Shown in pieces: positions 8,765 to 20,783 of a stretch of 64,000 nucleotides of DNA. The notes under the pieces are model-generated. The model was not told where the DNA came from and made no database searches. It was given only the letters and a program-made list of their open reading frames with translations. Source of the DNA: Przewalskia tangutica (Eukaryota > Streptophyta > Magnoliopsida > Solanales > Solanaceae); NCBI GenBank assembly GCA_029844215.1, contig CM056733.1, positions 53,085,142 through 53,149,141 on the forward strand, in the 5' to 3' direction. Each line of letters begins with the position of its first letter. Within the stretch, counting starts at the first letter, position 1. A program made the translations under genes and the position numbers.

Positions 8765-11176
8765 TGTTATACCCCGTATTTCCAGAGTATGTATGTGAGG
8801 GCGTACGTACAAAAGTTCAAGCCTTAAGTAGGCATAAGGGACGAAATTGTGCACAACTAGCGAAAAGAATTGTTTTCCGACGAAAAGTTTTCCGGACCTT
8901 GCGAAGGGAAAATTACGGTTGCGACATTTATAATTTTTACGGATTTTTCCGAGAGATGAAATATGTTGGACCAACGAGAGAGCGACACTTGTCACCCTCA
9001 ATTGGACGGCAATTGTGGGGAGTGGTTGGCATGTTTTTTTCATGGAAAATGCCATAAACCTTTGGTCAATGTTTGGCTAGATATTTTTGTAGTAGATGGA
9101 TAAGGTGGGACCCACACACACTTGTCCAAATCTTCACCCTCCACTTGCTTTGATCTTGGCCATTGATTGGCCTATAAATACCCCTTAAGTTCAAGACTTA
9201 TTCTTCATCCACACTTGTGAAATTCCAAGGCAAAATCCCTCCCTCCCTTTTAAGAAGCTCTCGTCCAACCTCCCCCTCCCCCTTTGTGAGGCCCTCGGCC
9301 GAAACCCCCCCCCCCTTGGTAGAAAAGTATTCTCCAAGTGTTGTTACTATTCCAAAATACCTTGACCCAAATACCTTGTAGTATTCCCAAAGTTACCTCT
9401 ATACTAAAAGCCCGGAAAATACTACTATACTTCCTTTAGTCACTAAACGAAACCCTAGGGAAAATCTTCATAGTTGGTTGAAGTATTAAGTAGAAGTTGT
9501 GTAGAACTTCTAAGGGTTTCTTGGAGCGAATTGGAGCGTACAAAATAGGAGCTAAACCTTGCTCGGGATCGACTTTTAAACTTGGATAATTTTGGGCTTG
9601 TCGAGGTAAATAATCTTTGTCCTTCTATTTGTAATTGGAAATTACATCGTAGTAGTATAGAAATGAGTATAAGACGTATATAAGGATGGTATAAAAGGAG
9701 AGAACTGAATCAGTACTTACATGGATTTGTATTCTGATGAGACTTGTGTAGTTTGTGGGTAGGGAAGTCTGCCCAATTTTCCATAGAATAAGGAATCTTG
9801 TATCTAGAATTATTCTACTGAGTAGTCTAGACGTTGATAGACTTATATGACCGTTATAGGTTGAAATCGCGAGTAGCGTATTCTACTCGAAGGGTGGAAA
9901 AGGCTAGCGGATTACGATGCTTTGGAGCGTTTTGCTAATTATCGGTGTCGTCGCGAGGTATGTGATTCTTCCTATCCTCTTGAGCATGATAATTTAAAAG
10001 AATATATATAGTACGGTGACGTCGTGTGTTAAGCGAACGTGGTTTTACTTCGATGTCTTTTGACTTGAGTTTTAAATAATAAGAATCTTGAAGTATTTCA
10101 AAGGAATTAAGAATCGTTTTTGAAAGAAGAGTAATACTTGGTTTTGAAAGCTTAAGAGTTATACTAGCTTTATGGGAAGTTAGGTATAACGACTTAAGTG
10201 AGATAAAAAGAATGGTTTATTGATTTTAGAAGTTAAGAGACTTGATCTTAAAAGATAAGAGACTTGACTTAGTTGAATTGATATGAATTTTGTTAAAAAG
10301 TGTGAAACCTCATTCGTGAGTAATGAGTACTTGGTTTTTAAAGAATAATGTTTCTTGATTTGAACGAGAATAAGTATCGAACGAACCACTTCAGCGTTAA
10401 TAAAGGAAAATGTATTGACAATAATAATTATATTAAAACCAGTAGAAACCTCCATCTGCATAGAAGCTAAGATAAGACAAAATTGTATTACATTTCCTAG
10501 ATCATGGCTGTTTTAATAAGATTGTTATAAACAAGAATAACCTACTCACACATAAGGCATGCGTTATTCAATTGTTTTAAAAAAGATTACGTTATTTGAT
10601 TAAGACTATGAACTATGAAATCTTTCGAAACTAAAAGACTTGAGTATTTGAAATTAGGCAACTTGAACTTTTGGAAAATAATGTTGTTACTTGACTTTAA
10701 AAAGGAAAGTGTTTTGGTTTAAAAAGGAGGGCATAATATTGCCTTAGTTGATTTAAAAGGAAAGCATGGTATTATCTTAATCTGTCTTAAAAGAGCGTTT
10801 AAATGTTATGGTCGATTATATGCCGCGTCCATGGGATGGACCGGGAATGTATTTCACTCGACACCGCGTTCATGGGATGAACCGGGAATGTATTCCACTC
10901 GACACCGCGTTCTTGTACATTCAGGGGTATGGCGGGGCCCTGTCCCGTCATAGTTGTTATAACATTCTTAGAGGTTTGTAGATCTTGTGGCGAGGTGTTT
11001 GTATATGGATGAATCGCTCAAACATATATATATATGCCGAAAGGCAACTTTTCTCGTATAAACTATTTTTCACTTCATATTGTTTCATGTCTTGTTTTAT
11101 ATTCCATTGGTTACTCGATGTTGTATCACCAGGTGCCCGGTAAGGCACCGATCATGGGCCCGGATCGGTCGTGACA
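8765..11176 (+). mobile_element. Element B, 5' LTR
   Basis: TG...CA ends (tgttatacc to gtcgtgaca), 2412 bp. It is shorter than the 3' LTR because about 0.6 kb is missing at 10915: a repeat copy ending gcgttc joins directly to ttgtacattc. The lost part holds most of the minisatellite and of the hairpin module. A TATA box lies at 9173. The rest is AT-rich LTR without genes. Confidence 0.92.
9173..9180 (+). promoter_or_regulatory. TATA box of the B LTR promoter (tataaata)
   Basis: tataaata lies about 410 bp from the LTR start in a C/T-rich setting. The same motif occurs at the same LTR position in B's 3' LTR (14037), E (34628) and, reversed, both C LTRs (19423 and 25206). The U3/R boundary is probably about 30 bp downstream. 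Confidence 0.7.
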
Positions 11177-11200
11177 AAAGTGGTATCGAGCGCTTAATCC
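11177..11200 (+). promoter_or_regulatory. Element B primer-binding site (initiator-Met tRNA)
   Basis: Directly after the LTR comes aaag and then tggtatcgagc, against the canonical tggtatcagagc. The AG of a CAG is absent; the same kind of loss recurs at other CNG sites nearby. Confidence 0.85.
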
Positions 11201-11379
11201 TCGTAAAGTGTCTACGCATCGTGTCTAGTAGTCTTGATTATCGATGTGTTGTGCACCACATCTATAATCAGGAGGCTGCAGGACATTTAGGATTGGTTTC
11301 CATTCTTCTCATTCTGAGATCGTGCCTTAGAGCTGTGTTATAAGTTGGACCCCTCTGACGTATTTTGTTTTTACCAGTT

Positions 11380-12639
11380 ATGCCTCCGCACAAGGAAACC
11401 CGGGCCCAGATGGGCAAGGCAGTCGAGGAAGCTGCTAGTAGGATACAGAGGAGTACGAGGGCGCACGCCCGGTCATTACCTGAGATAGTGCTTCAGACGG
11501 GGAGTTTTGCGACGCCGCAAGCCCCAACAGAGTTTAGAGCCGCAACAGTGGCTGCTGAGACCACAGTACCTGAGCCTCCAATCCCACAGCCTGGAGCAGA
11601 GGAGTTGGGGTACAAAGAGATGGCCCCATCGCCGTGATCGTGGGCCGCATACGAGGATAAGATGGACGCAGCAGCCTGGCCCAATAGTACCCATGGTTCA
11701 CCCGAGATCGGATAGTTTGAGGCTACGGACTTTCGAGTTGTAGCAGAGCTTGAGTTCTACGGTCGAGGCACGAGGATGATCCGCAGAGTTCATCCGACAG
11801 CCATGGATCATGAGAGTGATCAAGGCTTCGAGACCGAGTCGGTGGTCTTAGGTTCGCATCGGCCGCGTGATACCGCAATAGATCGTTTGATTCGTGGAGC
11901 CGCCCGGGAGAGTATGCACTTCGATCGTATGGGACGAAGTTCTCGTGGGCATTTCTTGCACATTTCTTGCCTCCACAGATGAGAAGGGCTCGGGCCGATA
12001 GATTTTTGACATTAAGGCAGACCGGGCGTACGGTTCGGGAGTACAATGTGGAGTTTGACTCATTAGCTCGGTACGTCCCCGCATTAGTAGCCGACATGGA
12101 GGACAGAGTGCACCGCTACGTCACCGGGCTCGATGACTACTTGGCAGGCTTGTTCGTGTAGCTCTTCACCGGCATGGACATTGCCCGCACGCAGCTTATG
12201 CACTTGGATGTGAGGAGCGGAGAGGTCGACGGAATGACCGAGATCGCCAGAAGAGGCCGTGAGCAGGTCCTTTGGTAACTTTCGAGGCGAACCGCCTCGG
12301 CGAGTTAGTTATGTACCTCCGCCAAGATGCAGTGGTCCTCCACAGTCTTCAGGACGTTCGGGGTATTCGGGAGCTGGTCAGAGCTCCAGGGCTTCTGGTT
12401 TACAGATATACATGGGTTCTAGCCAGCAGGATTCATGTCCCCCTCAGTGTGCACGATGTGGCAGGCGTCATCCCGGGGAATGTCGTCTTTTTACTGGTAC
12501 TTGTTTCACCTGCGGCCGTCGGGGCCATGTGACGAGAGACTGTGCTTATAGGAGGGGTACAGGCAGAATGACGCAGCCTACCGGGTCAGTGGCAGGTTCA
12601 TCGCCTTCTATAGCTATGCGCCCGGCAGGGCAGGATTAA
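11380..12639 (+). pseudogene. Element B gag, frameshifted
   Basis: The start MPPHKETRAQMGKAVEEAAS (ATG 11380) follows the PBS by about 190 bp. Open pieces lie at 11380-11637, 11967-12161 (PQMRRARADRFLTLRQ, then LARYVPALVADMEDRVHRYV, the conserved gag core helices) and 12259-12639. The last holds a knuckle CFTCGRRGHVTRDC preceded by a CARCGRRHPGEC pseudo-knuckle and ends in a stop after RPAGQD. Between them the frame changes several times. Gag would form the particle and bind RNA. No protease follows the knuckle, so the element is non-autonomous even apart from the frameshifts. Confidence 0.88.
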
Positions 12640-13595
12640 GGTTAGAGCGACGAAGGGAAAATGAAGCAGTTGATACAGGTATATTCTTACCCCTCTAGAG
12701 ACTAGTATGCGTTGATGTTATAATGAAGTGCTAAGTATTATGTTCAGATAGCATTATGTTAACTTGTGATTAGAAATCATGGTTAGTAAAAAGGGTAACG
12801 TTGGGGATAGGAAAAGTGTGAGCCTTAGAGTTTTTTTACGTAGAGACCTTAGACGCGAGGCCATCTTGGGTAAAAGATTTATGTTTATGTTGACCTTTAT
12901 CGGAGTGCATAGTATGCGTGAAATATTTTTGTGTGATAAGTCCCTGAGTGGTATGAAATGAAAGAGGGTAGTTGAGCTAAGAAGACCACTAGGTTTTCGT
13001 GACTTAATTAGTAAGATTGTTCCGGATCGGGGGAACAAGAGTTTGGCGCGATAGCGGGTCGGGTTGAGGACCGATCGCGGGTCAACCTGCGGCCTGTAAT
13101 GTGGTGGGGTCAGTTCGAGGTGGTCCCGCCAGGTGGTAGGGTCACGAGGGCGCTAGGCCCAAGTTTAGATAACCACTGTATGAGTTCATGGACGTGTTCG
13201 ACCAGAATCGGATCGTGAAGGCCGGGAATGGCCTTGAAGGAATTCGAGGCTAGTAAGATGACCAAGTTTGGAGGTAGTGACTCCAAAGATTTTGGAAACT
13301 GTAGGGATGACTGAAGTATGGTACGTATACTAGAAAGAGTTCAAGAGTTCGAGAAGAGTACGACGAGTAAGGAAAGAAGTGAACATGTGCTGAGAAAATA
13401 GAAATGATCATTACTTTTGTGAAGTAAATGCGGCGGAATATCTTTTAGACCGTGGGTGGGAGCTTTTGTGATGCTAGAGGTGATTCCTTGTGGACTTGGA
13501 TTTAAGTATTTGCGCGTGTTGTATTGTGGCCATGTGTGGCATTTGCAAACTGCATAAGTTAAAGAGGAACTTTATCGTTATCTGTCTTGAGAAGG
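12640..13595 (+). other. Element B non-coding internal region replacing pol
   Basis: No RT, RNase H or integrase motif is found on either strand. The part at about 13030-13400 is shared with C (20090-20430, reverse) and with I (53450-53790). Shared landmarks are gggtcgggttgagga, atgagttc(a/g)tgga and gtacgacgagtaagg. The rest, including 13480-13590, resembles the stretch between the pol stop and PPT in I and D. Confidence 0.75.
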
Positions 13596-13630
13596 AACAT
13601 TCGGGACGAATGTTTCTAAGGAGGGGAGAA
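13596..13630 (+). promoter_or_regulatory. Element B polypurine tract and inverted repeat
   Basis: acattcgggacgaatgt (arms acattcg/cgaatgt, loop gga) is followed by tttct and the purine run aaggaggggagaa, which abuts the 3' LTR at 13631. Confidence 0.88.
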
Positions 13631-16426
13631 TGTTATACCCCGTATTTCCAGAGTATGTACGTGAGGGCGTACGTACAAAAGTTCAAGCCTTAAGTAGGCA
13701 TAAGGGACGAAATTGTGCACAACTAGCGAAAAGAATTGTTTTCCGATAAAAGTTTTCCTGACTTGCGAAGGGAAAATTACTGCCATGACATTTATAATTT
13801 TTACGGATTTTTCCGAGAGATGAAATATTTTGGACCAACGAGAGGGCGACACTTGTCACCCTCAAGTGGACGGCAATTGTGGGGAGTGGTTGGCACGTTT
13901 TTTTCATGGAAAATGCCATAAACCTTTGGTCAATGTTTGGCTAGATATTTTTGTAGTAGATGGATAAGGTGGGACCCACACACACTTGTCCAAATCTTCA
14001 CCCTCCACTTGCTTTGATCTTGGCCATTGATTGGCCTATAAATACCCCTTAAGTTCAAGACTTATTCTTCATCCACACTTGTGAAATTCCAAGGCAAAAT
14101 CCCTCCCTCCCTTTTAAGAAGCTCTCGTCCAACCTCCCCCTCCCCTTCATGGTAGCCGGCCGAACCCCCTTCCTAGTTGTTCTCGTGAAATACCCCCCTT
14201 GGTAGAAAAGTATTCTCCAAGTGTTGTTACTATTCCAAAATACCTTGTAGTATTCCCAAAGTTACCTCTATACTAAAAGCCCTAAAATACTACTATACTT
14301 CCTTTAGTCACTAAACTAAACCCTAGGAAAATCTTCATAGTTGGTTGAAGTATTAAGTAGAAGTTGTGTAGAACTTCTAAGGGGTTTCTTGGAGCGAATT
14401 GTAGCGCATGCATAGGAGCTAAACCTTGCTCAGGATCGACTTTTAAACTTGGATAATTTTGGGCTTGTCGAGGTAAATATCTTTGTCCTTCTATTTGTAA
14501 TTGGAAATTACATACTGTAGTAGTATAGAAATGAGTATAAGACGTATATAAGGATGGTATAAAAGAAGAGAACTGAATCAGATTTACATAGGATGTATTT
14601 ACTGAGACTTGTGTAGTTTGACTGTAGGGAAGTCACGCCAATTTTCCATAGAATAAGAAATCTTGTATCTAGAATTATTCTACAGAGTAGTCTAGACGTT
14701 GATAGACTTATATGACCGTTATAGGTTGAAGTACTGCGAGTAGCGTATTCTACTCGAAGGGTGGAAAAGGCTAGCAGGATTACAGTACTTTGGAGCGTTT
14801 TGCTAATTGTCGGTAATCGTCGCGAGGTATGTGATTCTTCCTATCCTCTTGAGCATGATAATTTAAAAGAATATATATATAGTACGGTAGACGTATGTGT
14901 GTTAACTGAACGTGGTTTTACTTCGATGTCTTTTGACTTGAGTCTTAAATAATAAGAATCTTGAAGTATTTCAAAGGAATTAAGAATCGTTTTTGAAAGA
15001 AGAGTAATACTTGGTTTTGAAAGCTTAAGAGTTATACTAGCTTTATGGGAAGTTAGGTATAACGACTTAAGAGAGATAAAAAGAATGGTTTATTGATTTT
15101 AGAAGTTAAGAGACTTGATCTTAAAAGATAAGAGACTTGACTTAATTGAATTGATATGAATTTTGTTAAAAAGTGTGAAACCTCATTCGTGAGTAATGAG
15201 TACTTGGTTTTTAAAGAATAATGTTTTACTGATTTCGGAAACGAGAATAAGTATCGAACGAACCACTGCAGCGTTAATAAAGGAAAATGTATTGACAATA
15301 ATAATTATATTAAAACCAGTAGAAACCTCCATCTGCATAGAAGCTAAGATAAGACAAAATTATATTACATTTCCTAGATCATGGCTGTTTTAATAAGATT
15401 GTTATAAACAAGAATAACCTACTCACACATAAGGCATACGTTATTCAATTGTTTTAAAAAAGATTACGTTATTTGATTAAGACTATGAACTATGAAATCT
15501 TTCGAAACTAAAAGACTTGAGTATTTGAAATTAGGCAACTTGAACTTTTGGAAAAGAATGTTGTTACTTGACTTTAAAAAGGAAAGTGTTTTGGTTTAAA
15601 AAGGAGGGCATAATATTGCCTTAGTTGATTTAAAAGGAAAGCATGGTATTATCCTAATCTGTCTTAAAAGAGCGTTTAAATGTTATGGTCGATTCTATGC
15701 CGCGTCTATGGGATGGACCGGGAATGTATTTCACTCGACACCGCGTTCATGGGATGAACCGGGAATGTATTCCACTCGACACCGCGTTCATGGGATGAAC
15801 CGGGAATGTATTCCACTCGACACCGCTGCTCACGGATGAACCGGGAATGTATTTCACTCGACACCGCGTTCATGGGATGAACCGGGAATGTATTTCACTC
15901 GACACCGCGTTCATGGGATGAACCGGGAATGTATTTCACACGATACCGAGTTCATGGGATGAACCGGGAATATATTCCACACGATTCTATACCGAGTCCA
16001 TGAGATGGGCCGGGAATGTATTCCATACGATCCGACACCGAGTCCATGAGATGGGCCGAGACACGTTATACGTATCATACGATTTATACCTAGATCGCCA
16101 AGGTAGGAAGGAGTTCCATGGGCATGAGGATGACTTTGAGGCGTGAGTCCTCGACTTGACATGATCGCTTATGTTGTGAATCGTAGTTTTGTTATCATAC
16201 ATGTCTCTGCTTTATTTTAGATCGTTATGATTTCATTTACGTATTTTCGGGCCACATACTTGGTACTGTTAGATCGACTCCTTCGGGGCCGCGTCATGCC
16301 GCAGGTAGAGGTACACCGGTTGTTGATCCTCGCTCATAGGATCACGTCAACAGATTGGAAGCTCCGTTTCTCGAGGCTTATCTTTTGTATGTTTCGAGTC
16401 AGGTTCTTGTACATTCGTGTATATGG
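13631..16426 (+). mobile_element. Element B, 3' LTR, first part
   Basis: Matches the 5' LTR from tgttatacc onward and contains the part missing there: a 41-bp minisatellite (15697-16065) and the first stems of the hairpin module (about 16265-16360). It is interrupted at 16426 by C and resumes at 25608. A TATA box (tataaata) is at 14037-14044. Confidence 0.92.
15697..16065. repeat. 41-bp LTR minisatellite, eight to nine copies
   Basis: The unit begins gacaccgcgttcatgggatg and ends gtattccactc. The last copies drift (gagtccatgagatgggccgg). The 5' LTR of B keeps only about two copies (10822-10915). C has a related array at the same LTR position with 33-bp units. Confidence 0.9.
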
Positions 16427-19400
16427 TGTCACGACCAACCTGCCCGGATCGTGCCTTACCCCGGGCACCCTAGTGATACAACATCAGAGAAAATCAGCGG
16501 AAATAAAAAACATGAATCATGAAACAAGAGATATCATAAATAAACAAAGCAACCAAAACAGCTTTCAAGATATACATAAAACCCGAACAGTTTAATCCTT
16601 TTACAACCCCGCCACAACAGCTTCTGCACTTAAGATTTACAACAACTATGGCGGGACAGGCCCCGCCATACCCTCAATGTACAAGAACCTACAACTCAGT
16701 GGAACACATACTAAAAGATAAGCCTCCGAGAAACGGAGCTTCCCAACACGCCGAATGTGATCCTATAAGCGGATCGACAATCGATGTACCTTTACTCGCA
16801 GCATGAACGCAGCCCGAAGGAGGTCGATAACAGTACCAAGTATGTGAAATCAGAAATATCAGAATGAAATCATAATAGTCTATATAAAGCGAGACATGTA
16901 TGATAACCAAACTACGCTCACAACATAGAAGCGATCATGTCAAGTCGTGACTCACGCCTAAAAGTCATCCTCATGCCCGTGGAACTCCTTCCTCACCGCC
17001 AGCCTAGGTACAAATCATGTGATACGTATAATGTGTCTCGGCCCATATTATGGACCCAATATAGAAAAGGGTGGAATACATTCTGCTCATCCTACGAACC
17101 TAGAGTCGAGTGGAATACATTCCCGGATGAACCGGTAGTCAAGTGAAATACATTCCCGGATGAACCGGTCCTCAAGTGAAATACATTCCCGGATGAACCG
17201 GTCCTCAAGTGAAATACATTCCCGGATGAACCGGTCCTCAAGTGAAATACATTCCCGGATGAACCGGTAATCAAGTGAAATACATTCCCGGATGAACCGG
17301 TAATCAAGTGAAATACATTCCCGGATGAACCGGTAATCAAGTGAAATACATTCCCTGGTGAACCGGTAATCAAGTGAACACAGTACTTGCACAACAAGGC
17401 TATCTCACGTAACATGGTCAAGTTTCACAACAACAAGCATAGGCAAGTTTCACAACAACAAGCATAGGCAAGTTTCACACAACTCAAAGTACTTTCATTT
17501 TATGCCAAAGTCCGGGTTTTTAACCCCAAAGTACTACATACGGTAAATCCTTTTAAAAGAGATACATTCATTTTATAAATGTCACCCGATACCCGTAGTA
17601 TAAAACTAGAGTGATTCACATTATTAAGTAAACCAGAACACTTTCTTTTTAAACTCAAGTACCAACATTCTTTTCCTAGAGTTCCGGTTTGCCTAATTAC
17701 AAATGCTCAAGTTTCTCATTTTAGAAAAGGTTTCGTAGTTCATAGTTTTAATCCTTTAAAACATAATTCTCCTTTAAACGTTTTGAGAAACATATGCCTT
17801 ATATGTGAGTGGGTTATTCTTGTTTATAAACAATCTTATTAAGCAGCCATGATCTAGGAAATGTAATATCATTTTGTCTCATCTTAGTTTCTATGCAGAT
17901 GGAGGTTTCTACTGGTTTTAATACGATACATCATTATTCAATACATTTTCCTTTATTAACGCTCGCATGGTCCTGTCGATACACATTCTGATTTCCGAAA
18001 TCAGTAAAACATTATCCCCTTAAATAAAACCAAGTACTCATTACTCACGAATGAGGTTTCACACAAACATCCACATTAAAACAAATAAGTTAAGTCTCTT
18101 ATCTTATAAGATCAAGTCTCTTAACTTCTAACATCTAGAAACATTCTTAAGCCGTTATACCTAACTTCCCAAAAAGCTAGTATAACTCTTAAGCTTTCAA
18201 AACCCAAGTAATACTCATCCTTTCAAAACGATTTATAAATCTTTGAAATACTTCAAGTTCACATATCAAGTCGGTTATTATTCAAATCGCTACCTTTTAA
18301 AACCACAAGGTATTTGCTTATCCACATAAAGCTATTATAACCGACTTCCCATAAAGCCGTTATAACACTTTATGTTTTAAACCAATCAAATACAATTAGC
18401 ACATGTACGCTCACCGTACTACATAGTTCACACATATCATGCTAGAAGAGATAGGAAGAGGTTCACATACCTCGCGACGATTATCGACTAATAGCAAAAC
18501 GCCCAAGTACCTCAAACCGTCGACACTCTCACCAAGAAGATCACTCCACACGCGATTACAACCTATAGAGGCCACAAAGCGCCTATTAATACCTTTAGAT
18601 CCCGACGTAGAATATTCTACGTAAAATTCAAAGACTCTCCCGCAACAACAGAAATCTCTCCTCTATCGAGGCCGCTACCAAGCCAACCGGGGGTTAACAC
18701 GCCCGACCGACGTGTACAATTCTACTACACAAAGAATGCTACACAAGTCTATCAGTAATACCCATGTAATTACGTCAGTTCTCTTATTTAAATTGTGCTT
18801 AAGTCGCAAGACATCAGTAAGTATTATTCAGCTTAAGTCAAAGACATTGACGCACAATTATAATGTTCATTTCTATATATAGTATACTTAAACTATATAT
18901 TACTACAACATGTAATTTCCAATTACAATAGAAGGTCAATATATTTACCTCAATAAGCCCAAAATTATCCAAGTTATAAGTCGCTCCCGAACAAGGTTTA
19001 GCTCCTACCCGCGGCGCTCCAAAACGCTCCAAGAAACCCTTAGAAGTGTCTACACAACTTCTACTTAATACTTCAACTACGGGTGAAGATTTTTCCTTAG
19101 GGTTTCGTTTAGTGGCTAAAGGAAGGTATAATAGTATTTTCCAAGCCAGATAAAGGGTACTTTGGAAAGTACTACAAGGTATTTGGCTAAAGTATTTTGG
19201 GCATTATAACGATACTTGTAGAATACTTTTCTACCAAGGGGGGTAGTATTTTGACTAGCACAACTAGGCTAGGGGTTGCTCTCGCCAGAGCCACTAGGCA
19301 AGGGGGCTCTGCCAAGGGCTCTCAAAGGGGAGGGTGTGGTGGACGAACTACACAAGGGAGGGAGGAAGAGAACTTCAAGACTTAGGAAGATTTTGGATGA

Positions 19401-19818
19401 AGAAGTCTTCCAAAGGGTGGGGTATTTATAGGTCAAGCAAAGGCCAACCAATGGCCCAGATGCATCCAAGTGTATAGCAAGTGTAGGGCTAGATTTCCAC
19501 CATGTGTACCTTATCCATCTACCACACAACTTGCACAAAATATCCTACCAACTAAAGCTCTTTTTTTCGTCCACCATTACCGCTTCACTCATGCCAATGA
19601 GGTGACACGCCACCCTCCCGTTGGTCCAAAATGTTTCGCCTCGGAAAATTCCGCAAAAATTATAAATGACATAGCCGAAATTCCCTACGAAAGTCGTGGA
19701 AAACGTTTCGCCGAAAACGACTCTAACCGTGTTGTGCACAAAAGAATTCGCCAAGCCTAAAGAAGTTCGAAAATTTCTACGCACGTCCCCACGCATACTC
19801 GGAAATACGGGTATAACA
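16427..19818 (-). mobile_element. Element C, 3' LTR
   Basis: 3392 bp, tgtcacg to tataaca. It contains the hairpin module (about 16640-16830), a 33-bp minisatellite (17071-17378), AT-rich DNA, and a reversed TATA box at 19423-19430. The 11-residue repeat frames over 17087-17421 arise because 33 bp is a multiple of three; they are not genes. Confidence 0.93.
17071..17378. repeat. 33-bp LTR minisatellite, about nine copies (C 3' LTR)
   Basis: The unit has aagtgaaatacattcccgga followed by tgaaccggtcctc or tgaaccggtaatc. It is clean in this LTR. The partner array (22862-23155) has the same units with bases missing around ccgg. Confidence 0.92.
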
Positions 19819-19865
19819 TTCTCCTCCTTAGAAACATTCGTCCCGAATGTTCCTTCTCAAGACTG
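19819..19865 (-). promoter_or_regulatory. Element C polypurine tract and inverted repeat
   Basis: Reverse complement of a purine run (ttctcctcctta) next to the LTR, followed by acattcgtcccgaatgt, the same inverted repeat as in B. Confidence 0.87.
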
Positions 19866-20783
19866 ATAACGGTAAAGTTCTTCTAATAAGTTGCCAACGC
19901 CACAACTGGCCACTAAACAACATATGCACGCAAATACTTATATCCAAGTCCACGAGAAAACACCTCTAACATCACAAACTTTTGTCACTTTGCGCGAGGT
20001 TCTAGTGTCACTCCGCGACCCAACAAACGCATCGATCGCATGCGATTCCCGAGGTCTAAAATATACATCCTTCGTGACCTTCTCCCTTTACAAGAAATGA
20101 TCGTATCTATGCTCGCAATACATGCCGCTCTACCCTTACTCGTCGTACTCTTCTAACTCTTGAACTCTTTTAGCATACGCATCACACTTTAGTTTCAAAC
20201 TGAGTCACTACCTCCCAACTTGGTCATCCTATTAGCCTCGATCTTCCTTAAGGATATTCCCGGCCTTCACGATCTAATTCTTGTCGAACGTATCCACGAA
20301 CTCATACGATGTTCATCAAAACTAGTGCCTAGCACCCTGGTGACCCTACCACCGGGCGACCACCCAGAGCTGACTCCCACCTCATTCTGCCACGGTTGAC
20401 ACGCAACACGCCTCAACCCGACCCTCCGTCACGCCAACTCTCTTGTTTCTCGATCCGAACAACCTTGCTAAATCACATCATGAAAGATACCACTTTCATT
20501 TACCCAACCCAGAGACTTATCACACAATATTTTCTAGGCATAAAATGCACTCTGACAAGGATCACTCGCAAAATCTTGTACTCAAGACGGCCTTACATCT
20601 AAGGTCTCAACTGTAATATTCTAAGGTTCATCATTTTCTCACCCCTCAGGCTTACCCTTTTTCCCCAACTAGGTTCCTAAATCACATTTTAGCACAAAGC
20701 TATCCGAACATAACACTTAACACATTAACATAACATCAAAACATACAAGCCTCTAGATGGTTATGATATACCGAAGCTACCGC
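19866..20783 (-). other. Element C non-coding internal region
   Basis: No pol motifs are found. The reverse complement of about 20090-20430 follows B 13030-13400 closely (for example gatcgtgaaggccgggaat and gatgaccaagtt). Small open frames here are not supported as genes. Confidence 0.7.

Noticed and set aside
15697..17378. Regular short repeats, considered as a CRISPR array
   Set aside because: Plant retrotransposon context, head-to-tail units without unique spacers, and position within LTRs.
17087..17421. Open frames of 101 and 109 residues with perfect 11-residue repeats, looking like a repeat protein
   Set aside because: They lie wholly within the 33-bp LTR minisatellite of C. The repeat length is a multiple of three, two frames are open at once, and the partner LTR does not keep the frame.
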